Assembly: GCA_022701365.1 (NCBI GenBank)
Contig: JAKUHH010000025.1
Location: 682,001-746,000 of the forward strand
Origin: Mycocentrospora acerina
Lineage: Eukaryota; Ascomycota; Dothideomycetes; Pleosporales
Length of the DNA: 64,000 nt
Direction: 5' to 3'
Positions 55,137 to 64,000 of the stretch are shown here, piece after piece. Both the position numbers and the translations under genes were made by a program. A model generated the notes under the pieces. It made no database searches, was not told the origin of the DNA, and saw only the letters and a program-made list of their open reading frames with translations. Position 1 is the stretch's first letter; every line of letters starts with the position of its first letter.

Positions 55137-57332
55137 TTTTGTTGTATTTGTCTTCAATGCTGGACGCGGCATACTTGAGACGCCCAAGACCTACGCCACT
55201 GAAACTGGAAGAGCTTCTGTCTCATAGAAATTTATTGCAACCTGAGACTCTGTTCACTTTCTTAGAGCTTTATGTTCAGAGATATATATACTGTGTTCGT
55301 TGTCTGATTGATCCTTTGATGCCGGCAACTGCCAGATGAATTTGGAATGGATGAAAGGGGGTAAAATTGCAATACACTAACCAACGCACGTCACAATTAC
55401 GCTATGGATTCATCGTCACAGGAAGTATGAGCCCGCAAATGGCCGTGATGAAACGGGTAGAAAATATCTAGTCACTTACCACTGGCTTATTGGCGGTCTC
55501 ACCAAGGATACGCAGCTGCACTGTCTATCGACTGCCTGTTTTCAGCATCATTATTATGCGACCAACATAGGCAAGAAGCCATGCTGCTCGAATCAACTCT
55601 TACTATGCGCAGTAAAGACAGTGTAGGTACAAGGGCAGATTCGAGTTCTGTCTCATTGGTCAGACAGTGGCTGAGAATTCTCTCGGACAGGCCCCCTTTT
55701 TCCAACACCAATTTGCTCTTATCAGTTCCATTAACAATGGTATTCAAGAATGTTGGCATACTGCTATACCGATATTGGAAAGCTTGTTATGCCACGCAAG
55801 ACATGTACTCATCCAGGGGGTTGTGTCTACTTAGTAGCCAAAGATGGCGATGATTCCGCCCAGTGAACGCGCGTAACTGTTCATCTGTTTAATTTTGTTT
55901 CATGAAGAATCCTCAGTGGTAAAGTTATACGAAAGATTTACGAAAGTAGCGTCGCATTACAGGCGCTATACTCAATGGCAATCTTCCATAGATTTCTTGC
56001 TTATTCATTCTAAGTTTTTAACAGGGGAAGGAGGGAGGGCTAGATGCTTCTAGCTTGAGTAGTTAGATCCGAGGCGGTTCTTGCAGAACTTGACACTGAA
56101 TCAGCCGTACGGAATGTTCACAGATTGGTTGAAATCACGTTTTAGATATGAACAAAGGCAATTCGGAGCCTTTTTGTACATCTCTAGAGTACAAAATATA
56201 TAATTTTTTTCAAACCCATCTGAATAGTATGAAAACTATGTAATCAAGAGTATAGACCGTTGAAGTTATATTCAATCTGTGTACGTCGAATCTCAACAGA
56301 CCCTCCAAACCTGGTATATCTTTCACACACCTACCCTAATTTTCGAAAAACAACACTTTCGCTCAAGCCACAAAGATCCACAACTCTCGACTCAGTCGCC
56401 ATCTAGAAATCTCCTCCCCTCACCTCCACCACAGCATAAGCCCTGCCAAGGCCCCGCGACACCATACGACGCGCCTCGTCCCGTACGCAAGCATTGACTT
56501 AAATCGTCGTGCCTAGCAGTGACGCATAATCGTAAAGCAGTCGATTGGCCCTGATGCCAGATGCCGGGGCAACTTCCCCGACCCGGGTCTTTTTGCCAAG
56601 ACAAACGCGTATGCGTGTGGTCGTGCGTACAGGGCGACGCGTACCTTACGTCGAAATTCAGGACCGTGTTGAGTGTAAGAAATGCGTGCGCCACAGATCT
56701 GATGTGGAGAACATCGTGATGAGCAACTGAGAGGGGATGATTGGTACGGAGGGGTGACGTGGACAGGATGATCGAGGGCTGAGTGGTGGGTGGTTTTGAA
56801 ACGGGAAAAGGCCGTGCGGCGGAAGCTGGGGCAGGGTGTTTAGGAATGGGTCTGGCGGAAAAAATGTCCAAGATCAATTTTGGTAGTTGACATTCAGAAT
56901 GATGAGGAATGGGTGCTGTCGAAATTTTGTTATGGTTGTATTTCGTGTGCAGAGAGATGCTTAGTATGCATTGTAGAACAAGATCCATAGGATGAGGCTC
57001 TCAACACTAAGAGCAGAATCGTACAACATCACAAGCAAAACGTCCAGCCCTGCCCGCCACTTGCCAAGCCGGCAGGTTTCTTCCACTTGCGTATGCTTGG
57101 TGACGACTGAACAAGCTTCGAGCAAGGATTCTGAGCCATGCCATGAACGTCAAGTCTAGACTGAGAAGTGCGAAACAAACATCACTCTCTCGAGGCAGAG
57201 AGTATAAAGCAGAATGTCACCGCTCTCTAAGACATCATCACCAGCAACAACAGTTTCATTCACTTTCTCAACACACTCTATTTGTTTCCTCAGCATATTA
57301 CATTCACTATTTGAATCTCTTACCAACTCAAC
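55137..57332. other. 2.2-kb spacer; promoter of secreted dioxygenase gene at right end
   Basis: Most of it holds no recognisable gene. The right end has a TATA box (57203-57208) and a leader rich in TCAC/CAAC before the ATG at 57333. Confidence 0.6.
57203..57208 (+). promoter_or_regulatory. TATA box of dioxygenase gene
   Basis: TATAAA lies 125 nt before the ATG, in a layout like that of the secreted protein gene at the left end. Confidence 0.6.
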
Positions 57333-58844
57333 ATGAAGTCCGCTATCCTCTCCACCCTCATGGGTGCTGCTATGCTCATCCAACCTTCCATTGCTCACCC
57401 TGGCGAAAGTCCTGAGCAGCATGCAGCGGATCAAGCAATGCGCAGGGCTTACCTGAACGCCGGCAAGCGCTCGCTAGAACACTGCGCCGACAAGCTCCAA
57501 GCGCGTGGAAATGACCTTCTCATGCACCAGCGCCGCACTGCGCAGGTCGAGAAGCTACGCAAAAAGAGGGATATCGAGGCATCAAAGCCATACATCCGTG
57601 CCCGCGATGTCGATTCTGTACTCAACACCAGCCATTTGTCCAACATGACTGGCATCACTGCCGATACCGACCCAGCTACTCTCTTTTCTGGCAACAGCTC
57701 CTGCATTCTCACTCCTGAGGTCACCCAAGGCCCCTACTATGTATCTGGCGAGCTCATCCGCGAAGACATGTCCGAGGATCAGGAAGGTGTTCCTCTTACC
57801 CTGAACATCCAGGTCATTGATGTGAACACCTGCGAGGTGGTTCCCCAGGTCTACATTGAGATGTGGCACTGCAATTCCACTGGTGTGTACTCTGGCATTG
57901 TTGCCAGTGGAAATGGTGACAGCTCTGATACAACCAACCTTGACAAGACTTTCTTGCGCGGTATCCAGCAGACCGATGAGAGCGGTGTGGCAACAATCCA
58001 GTCGGTCTTCCCAGGCCACTACACCAGCCGTGCGACTCACATCCACGTGCTGACCCACGCCCTCAATGCCACGCTTCTGTCCAATAATACGCTTTCCGGT
58101 AACACTGCCACGCATGTGGGTCAGATGTTTTTCGACCAGGATCTCATCGCTCTTGTCGAGACCCAGGAGCCGTATGCCAGCAACACTCAGGAGTTGACCA
58201 CAAACGCTGACGACCAGATCTTTGCTGAAGAGGCTGGAACTGTTGACCCGGTCATTGAATATGTACTTCTCGGTGATGACATTTCTGAGGGTGTCTTCGG
58301 ATGGCTCGCTTTCGGCATGGACACCAGCAACGCCCAGACTGTCACACCTGCTGCAACTTGGACTGAGAACGGTGGTGTTGCTAACGAGAACTCTGGCGGC
58401 GGTATGGGTGGCGGATCCCCACCCTCTGGTGTGCCATCTGGTGTCTTCCCATCCGGCGCTGTCCCGTCCGGCGCCGTCTCTTCAGTTGTTGCAGCCGCCT
58501 CTGTTTCCGTCTCCAGCTCTGCTTCCGCTGGTACTACCCTCACCACTGCAGTCTCGTCTGTTGGCAGCACCCTCACCACTGCAGTTTCGTCCGTTGCGTC
58601 TTCCAAATCCGCCTCTTCCAGCACCAGCAAGAGTAAGGGACGCTCTTCGACTATCCGCTCTTCTATTGCCGCCTCCGCTTCTGGTGCTTCCAAGCCGGGT
58701 CAACAGGGTCAACAGGGTCAGCAAGGCCAACAGGGCCAGCAAGGACAGCATGGCCAGCAAGGACAGCAGGGCAAGCAGACCCAGCAAGGACAGCAGGTTC
58801 AGCAAAACACTAGCCCCAAGGGCAGCCAATCCTACAGCTATTAA
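57333..58844 (+). CDS. secreted intradiol ring-cleavage dioxygenase-like protein with Gln/Gly repeat tail
   Basis: This single-exon frame has 503 residues. A signal peptide (1-21, cleaved near IAHPG) is followed by a basic pro-like region with a KKRD site (about 81-84). The dioxygenase core lies at about 118-310: SCILTPEVTQGPYYVSGE, VPQVYIEMWHCNSTGVYSG and HYTSRATHIHVL. By comparison with protocatechuate 3,4-dioxygenase, the iron ligands are probably Y186, Y230, H236 and H238, so the site looks complete. The family attacks catechol rings; secreted members are common in wood and plant-associated fungi. The tail (about 350-503) is Gly/Ser/Ala-rich and ends in about ten QQG units (from 58697 on). 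No GPI signal is clear. The function in lignin or phenolic breakdown is inferred. Confidence 0.88.
   Translation: MKSAILSTLMGAAMLIQPSIAHPGESPEQHAADQAMRRAYLNAGKRSLEHCADKLQARGNDLLMHQRRTAQVEKLRKKRDIEASKPYIRARDVDSVLNTSHLSNMTGITADTDPATLFSGNSSCILTPEVTQGPYYVSGELIREDMSEDQEGVPLTLNIQVIDVNTCEVVPQVYIEMWHCNSTGVYSGIVASGNGDSSDTTNLDKTFLRGIQQTDESGVATIQSVFPGHYTSRATHIHVLTHALNATLLSNNTLSGNTATHVGQMFFDQDLIALVETQEPYASNTQELTTNADDQIFAEEAGTVDPVIEYVLLGDDISEGVFGWLAFGMDTSNAQTVTPAATWTENGGVANENSGGGMGGGSPPSGVPSGVFPSGAVPSGAVSSVVAAASVSVSSSASAGTTLTTAVSSVGSTLTTAVSSVASSKSASSSTSKSKGRSSTIRSSIAASASGASKPGQQGQQGQQGQQGQQGQHGQQGQQGKQTQQGQQVQQNTSPKGSQSYSY
58697..58805 (+). repeat. in-frame CAGGGTCAA (QGQ) repeats at the 3' end of the dioxygenase gene
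   Basis: About eleven 9-nt units coding for Q-Q-G, with drift to H-G-Q and K-Q-T in the last third. The 5' units are most alike, as expected of a recent expansion. Confidence 0.85.
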
Positions 58845-59191
58845 AGGATAACATATCGCCTTGACGCAGGGGGAGAACGGGAATCGTATCACTAAGTAGC
58901 GAGTCAGTACGTATACGCATGGCGACGGAGCAGGTATCAGTCCAACTGTACACACTCGCTTGGGGGTTTTGAGTCTTTACCTGTATATTATCATCCTTTC
59001 TAGAATCTCATTTTATATTGCATTCAACCCAATTGCCCACATCTGTTTTGTGAATCGTGATTCATCGTCCGTTTCTTCGTTCATCGAGCAGTGAGTGGAA
59101 ACAACTCATCTTCCAATCTTTTTGACGCCCAAGCATTTCTTTACATCCCCGCTGCTCTTCCTGTAAGCAACATCTCTTCTTCATATCCGCT
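58845..59191. other. convergent spacer, no gene seen
   Basis: It lies between the dioxygenase (+) and rhodanese (-) genes. Nothing recognisable. Confidence 0.75.
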
Positions 59192-59638
59192 TCATCCTTC
59201 TAACGCCCTCAACCCTTCCATCAGCTTCCCAAACGCTTGCTGCCTCTCTCCTATCTTCACATCCTCTCTCCCGGCTTCCCCCTTGACATCATCTTCCTCC
59301 TTTCCTAATCTACCTCCTTCCATCCTAATATCCTCCTCTAATTGTCTCCTCACAGTCTCTCGGTCAAGCACAGCTCTCGCTTCTTCCAGGCCTCCAATAT
59401 CCCTCACATTGCTATACCCCAACGCCTTCAGCGTCTGCAGGGCAATGCCGGAGCGTCTCCCACTTCTGCAGTAAAGAGTGATGTGGGCGTCTTTGCTTAC
59501 AGCGGGGTGGCTGGCTGGAAGCGCATCGATGAGCTGGTACTCAATGTTGATGGCGGGGCGCAGATCGAGCGAAAGGGCGCCAGTTGCGTATTCGCTGGGA
59601 GTGCGAACATCAATGAGCAAGGGTTCTAGCGAGGCCAT
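59192..59638 (-). CDS. single-domain rhodanese
   Basis: This intronless frame of 148 residues starts at the ATG 59636-59638. The rhodanese domain fills residues 1-105: PLLIDVRTPSEYATGALSLD (start), then ITLYCRSGRRSGIALQTL with the active loop CRSGRRSG, Cys as the sulfur or phosphate carrier, and GYSNVRDIGGLEEA. The remaining 40 residues are charged and helical. The loop of six residues (CRSGRR) is the sulfurtransferase form rather than the longer Cdc25-phosphatase form. The likely role is sulfur transfer in cytosol; the partner is unknown. In contrast to yeast Tum1 (two domains) it has a single domain, like bacterial GlpE/PspE. I see no sign of recent transfer; codon use looks like that of its neighbours. 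Confidence 0.88.
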   Translation of the reverse strand: MASLEPLLIDVRTPSEYATGALSLDLRPAINIEYQLIDALPASHPAVSKDAHITLYCRSGRRSGIALQTLKALGYSNVRDIGGLEEARAVLDRETVRRQLEEDIRMEGGRLGKEEDDVKGEAGREDVKIGERQQAFGKLMEGLRALEG

Positions 59639-60349
59639 TGCGAAGGATTGTGGTTCGTGATTTAAAGTGCAATGATGAAAGCAAGTGTTGGAGGGGTAGA
59701 CAAAGAGGCCGTGGATGTGTGCCCCACGCTTAGCGCTATTCAGGAAGCACGTCATCAATAGGCTTCTTTCATGTGCGTGTCGGACATTAGGGGTGGAATA
59801 TTTGGTTTTATTAAACATCACAATAACTCAGAATGAGGTCAGACAATATGTGTGAGTTGAATTCCTAGACCATTGCCTCGATTCATAAAGCAATCGAAAG
59901 ATCGACTCATGCAAACTACTGTACTAGGTACTATACAAAAATCGACTCTCTGCCGTCCTCACCCATCCCATTTTGACACGCGGCTGCCGTCGCAGCAAAA
60001 AACGTGTTTGGCTTACAAGCCCCAGTACTCCTCAATGTATAGACTATGTGGTCTCCTTCTATATACATGTGCTTAGAGATGTGGGCGGGTTTCGCCTTTG
60101 GCCTGACAGATGGCCTTTTAATATAAAAAACTCGCTGAAGTGGTATAAAGCAGAAGAACAAACGAAGAAGCAAAACGTTGGTATCGTAAGAGTCTGCGTG
60201 TAAACGGAAAACACAAACATTAGGTATGACGATGGCAAAACACCTGTCATTATTGGACAAATTTGAGCCCGTCGTTGTGCATGCCGTTAATGCATCCCAA
60301 TTGACGTGTCTTAAGAGGAGAATGGCGCACTGATGCGTATTTAAAAAGT
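59639..60349. other. spacer between two minus-strand genes, no gene seen
   Basis: Promoter of the rhodanese gene and 3' side of the RasGEF gene lie here. No credible gene. Confidence 0.7.
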
Positions 60350-63300
60350 CTAGGAACCCTTGAGGTTCGTTGTTGAAAAGTTGAAGTTGAGAAATTCGAA
60401 CAAATTCTCTTTAGAATTGATGCGGGTCTCAGTAGAGAACACACTCTGTGCACTATTATCCACTGAAGGCGAGTGTCTTATGGAAGGTCGGGGCTCTCTT
60501 GGCTCAAGAACTAGAGAGCGACGGTAATAGCTTTGTACGTTGGCTTCGTCGCTTAGTCGGACCCGTTGGATCTGTGCTTCCATCCAATCCTGCATCTCAG
60601 GTACAGCGGCCAAGCGATATGGTACTTGAAACGACTGTAAGTGACCAATGATTTTGGCAGTTTTCATATGCTTATCGAAGTTGATGACTGATATGCCCTC
60701 GCTGCCCGACTCACCGGGGAGTTGACGAGTAGTGCTGTTCCCGGCGTCGATGAAAGTAAGATCTGTCAAATATATTCCAACAAAAGGAATGCATGGAGCG
60801 ACGTGGTTATGTAGGCGCTGACGAAGTACCGCGTAGTTGCGCCCGACATCAGTGATTGTCTTGAGCTCTTCCAGGCGAGCTTTGGTCTTCGTAGAAACGA
60901 GCTCCCATGTTCTCTTTAGGCGCATAACCATTGATGAATTAAGAGAGCAGATGATGGCCATGAGCGAGTCGTAATTATTCAACTCGAGACACTTCGCTGC
61001 GACCTTGACCCATTGCTTAATCATGACAGCCCTCTTTTTCGGGTCCTCAAGGTGAAGTATTGTATCTGCAACAAGATTCGCCAAATCGGTCGAAAGTGTG
61101 ATCATGGCCTTGACGTTGATAGCTTTCGAGTCGAATTTCTTGGTCCACTCCAGAGCTAGAAGTTCCTCAGATTGGATCGAACAGAAGAGCTTGGATTCAA
61201 TGATAGTCATCTGTCTCGCTAGTTCGAGTGGGTCGAAATCCAGTATGCTACACTGAGCCCGACCTTCTTTGCTAGCCCGTAAACCGTTAAGCTGGCTTCT
61301 GCTGACATTTGGAGATGGAACGTTGCTGTCTGCGGATGTGAAGATATTGTTTGACAGACCCGTTTTTCCAATAGAGGAGACAAGACGCGGCACAAGAGGT
61401 CCTGCCCGTGTCTCCGTCACTTTGGAAGTAAGCTCTGCAAGGTGTTTGCCAGCCGCAGGCAAGGACGCGCGTAACTTCCCAGTAGCGAAAACAAATATGA
61501 CGCCCAGAGCTTCAGAGTCGCTTTCACTGGACCAGTGGCTCTCGAGCCAGCCTTTGAACACGTTGTAAACTCGAAGACGGACTGGTACTCCTACTGACTG
61601 GCTGTCACCAATATAATCGAAGCGATCGATAAGACATTGCGCTAGCTCTACTGGTGTAGCAAATAGACGAAAGGTGAGGTAGAAGGTTGTAACGAACACA
61701 GCATCGGGTGTAGATTCGTGTGTAGTAAGTTGCTCTACGAGAGCAGGCAAAGAGCCACCAGAAATTTGGCCTTCTTTATTGTATAATAGTTCGTGCACGT
61801 ATGTTGTCTCCAACAAATGCTCTTCACCAGCGGCGATATCTTCGCTTGTCAAAGATCGCAACTCAGAGGAGCTGCCGAAACTGCTCACCAGCGTCTGAGA
61901 GCTGTGTTTCTGTGATAAGAAATGGTCAGGAGTGTCAGCTCTTGTAGAAGTATATGACGCAGTACTTCCGTCATCACCTGGAGTGCTGAGATGAAATGTG
62001 CTAGTTGTGTCGATCATTGAAGTATTGACGCTGTCAGTCCTAACAGCCTTGGATATCCTCTTTTGACTGATGCTCATAGGACTTTCATGAGACTCAACTT
62101 CAGCAACAGAAGTAAGTTCGGGGATAGAGAGCTGGGTGAGGGCTGGTAGTGATGATCTCGATGGCTTGAACGAGGTTGTCGTTGGACTCTCTACAATTGT
62201 AGCACAAGTAGCAGGTTGCAAGCTATATCTGTTATAGTTCGCAGGCGCAGAGTGCGGGACCTCTGGTAGAGGCTTGGATTCGGATACAACCGAGGGCAGT
62301 AACATCTGTCGGTCTTCAGACGGAGGAGCGGGTAGCGGTTTATTGGTTTCAAACGCTGGCTCCGATGGCATAGGTGACTGAGATCTGTGATCTTCTTCGT
62401 GATCAGTACGACTGGCCTGATCGAAGATCAATTCTGACAGCCCCAGGCCGATCGTTTCAAATTCAAAGTCACCTATCCTTTCGATCACGAGACGGGCTTT
62501 GGTAACACAATCTCCTGCAGAACGAACACAACTAGTAGCAGCATCAACAAGTTGCCTTTCCGAATCTGGCCTAGCAACCTCTTCTTCGTCACTGTCAGAG
62601 CCACTAAACATATCTTTGGTGGCTTGTACAAGCTCAGTGAGGCGTGTGTACATGGCGTCTCGTGCATCTTCCAACTGCTGAGATCTTCGTGAGTCACGCT
62701 CCCATACATCCTCTACAACAGCCAGAAGTTGACGGCATGCAACAACAGATTGTTGTGTGATGTGAGTGAGCTCTTCAGAAGAGCGTGATTGCATATGCAA
62801 TCCGATGAAAGAGGCGATAAATCCCACAAAGACGTCCTGAGTAGTATTCAAGCGCTCCGATGCGAGGTTCTCTTTCCGAGCTCCTGGCGATTTTGTAGTG
62901 TACGAGAGCCGATGGGTAACAGAGATACGCTTAGATACACTTTGGGAGTGCGAAGGTTGTAATGGTGAGGGGAGAGAGTCTGTCTCGGATGGAAGTGAAA
63001 ATGCGAAGGAGAGTCGATTGACGTTACGCAATGGCTGAGTTGTTGCGTTGTCAAGCTCTTCGTGCATGAGGGGCGTTTGTGTAACTGGAACGTGAAAATC
63101 AATCGCCGACGAATTGTCCAAGCCTGTTTGACTTGGTTCTGATTGTTGCATTGTATGATCAGTGGAGTCTGAGGGGGGAGTCAATGGCCTGTGGGTATTT
63201 GGATCGCTCAGCCCGAAAGATGGCAATGCCGTGTCGGCTGCCCAGATATCAAGAAAACGAATTGCTCTAGTTACGAGCTTGAATGACTTGAGAACAAGCT

Positions 63301-64000
63301 CATCCAAATGCTCATAGATTGGAATTTGCGCATCGTCTGACTGTAGTGTTTCCTGCAGACTTTTGGCGGCTTTCACAAGCGTTGAAAGGTCACCAAGTAA
63401 ACCTTTACGCATCCGCCTCAAACCAACATGCGATACGATAAGATGAGATTCTCTTGATAGGCATCCCGCTCGCTCCTGCATACAGTAAGCACAACCCCAG
63501 AGGGATATTTTGTGGTAAAAGATGGCTTACTAGGAAAAATCGGATGCCAGCAATCATGCCCCTGACGTAGTCCTGCTTAGTGAAGGCAATGAGATCGCCG
63601 TTCTCGGCGTCACGGACTAGATCCCACAGATGCGTCAGAGCATTCAAAAGGTTACGAATCATCGGGTGGTCATAAGGTTCGCAGTAATTCGTGGGTAACC
63701 ATCCGCGAGCACCGGAAGCTAGCAAGGTTCCATCTGCCCAGCCGTTCGGATGAACCGAGTGTACAAGGATGACGTCCCCTTGGTTGATCGCAACAGTGAT
63801 AGAGGATTCGTCAGTGGAAGAAGACACCGTAGAGGTAGGGCTGTAATGGTAGAATGCACGTAAGTAATTGTGGAATATGGGTTGCTCAGGGATTTCCTGA
63901 GCAATCCCCTCACTCGAGGGGTTTGGAGTCAACGGCGGGGAAATATGGGACTGTGACTGCGATCGTAGCGAGAGCGTTCCTCTTGAGGAAGACTGGCGAC
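60350..64000 (-). CDS. CDC25: Ras guanine-nucleotide exchange factor, Cdc25 type (5' end outside the window)
   Basis: Exons (minus) 63531-64000 (runs off the edge) and 60350-63475, joined over a 55-nt intron (GTAAGC...TATGCAG), give 1197 visible residues. Order of domains: an SH3 domain near the N-terminus (FHNYLRAFYHYSP...INQGDVILVHS...GWADGTL...GWLPTNYCEPY), a long Ser/Pro-rich region, the RasGEF N-terminal motif (ETTYVHELLYNKEGQISGG, then FVTTFYLTFRLFATP) and the catalytic CDC25 homology domain (DFDPLELARQMTIIESKLFC, KCLELNNYDSLMAIICSLNS, FVGIYLTDLTFIDAGN) with a complete C-terminus. This order equals that of yeast Cdc25 and filamentous Ras activators. It loads GTP on Ras at the plasma membrane, upstream of cAMP and polarity signals. 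The start codon lies beyond 64000. Confidence 0.93.

Noticed and set aside
1..64000. tRNA, rRNA and CRISPR signals
   Set aside because: No cloverleaf with a proper T-loop box, no rRNA sequence, and no regularly spaced palindromic repeats; the tandem arrays are direct microsatellites.
1..64000. Secondary metabolite gene cluster around the Zn2Cys6 factor and ABM-like gene
   Set aside because: The neighbours are a Siw14-type phosphatase and a SUR7/PalI protein; no backbone enzyme (PKS, NRPS, terpene cyclase) lies in the window.

Overview
The window is nuclear DNA of a filamentous ascomycete (Pezizomycotina, probably a Dothideomycete, by gene content and style). The signs are short GT-AG introns (about 48-120 nt) with CTRAC/TACTAAT-like branch sites, TATA boxes only in front of secreted-protein genes, long Ser/Pro-rich linkers in signalling proteins, and fungus-specific families (DASH subunit Dad2, Zn2Cys6 factor, SUR7/PalI, ABM, DUF7918, secreted intradiol dioxygenase). 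I see no transposon, rRNA, tRNA or CRISPR. I resolved 23 protein genes, most by placing exon borders by hand, plus one decayed gene copy.

Left third (1-24.5 kb): a secreted protein with two cysteine-rich modules (+), a large CaMKK/Ssp1-type kinase (-), GPI10 (+) ending against a DUF3984-like gene (-) across an (AC)37 tract, a Siw14-type phosphatase (+), a Zn2Cys6 regulator (-), an ABM-like protein (+), and a SUR7/PalI membrane protein (-). Between them lie long microsatellite-rich or GC-rich spacers without credible genes.

Middle (24.5-45 kb): a single-pass membrane protein with a His-rich N-terminus (-), then a chromosome-segregation neighbourhood: YPI1 (PP1 inhibitor, +), DAD2 (DASH complex, -) and SGO1 (shugoshin, +), the last two sharing one 360-nt divergent promoter. 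A small polytopic membrane protein (-) follows, then an AT-richer island with two tandem DUF7918 paralogues and a third, broken copy, then SEC23 of the COPII coat (+), which has a 19-nt exon.

Right third (45-64 kb): NOP15-like ribosome-biogenesis factor (-) divergent from an SMN homologue (+), a secreted cupredoxin-like protein (+), a 60-residue SERF/4F5 gene built from four exons, one of 15 nt (-), an HhH-motif protein (-) divergent from phosphopantothenoylcysteine decarboxylase (+), a secreted intradiol dioxygenase with a Gln/Gly repeat tail (+), a single-domain rhodanese (-) and a Cdc25-type SH3-RasGEF (-) whose 5' end leaves the window.

Most of the content is housekeeping. The least ordinary items are the DUF7918 birth-and-decay cluster, the twin-module secreted protein, the His-rich membrane protein, the in-frame 48-nt intron of shugoshin, and the tiny exons of SEC23 and SERF. 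I found no clear candidate for a wholly new multi-gene system.
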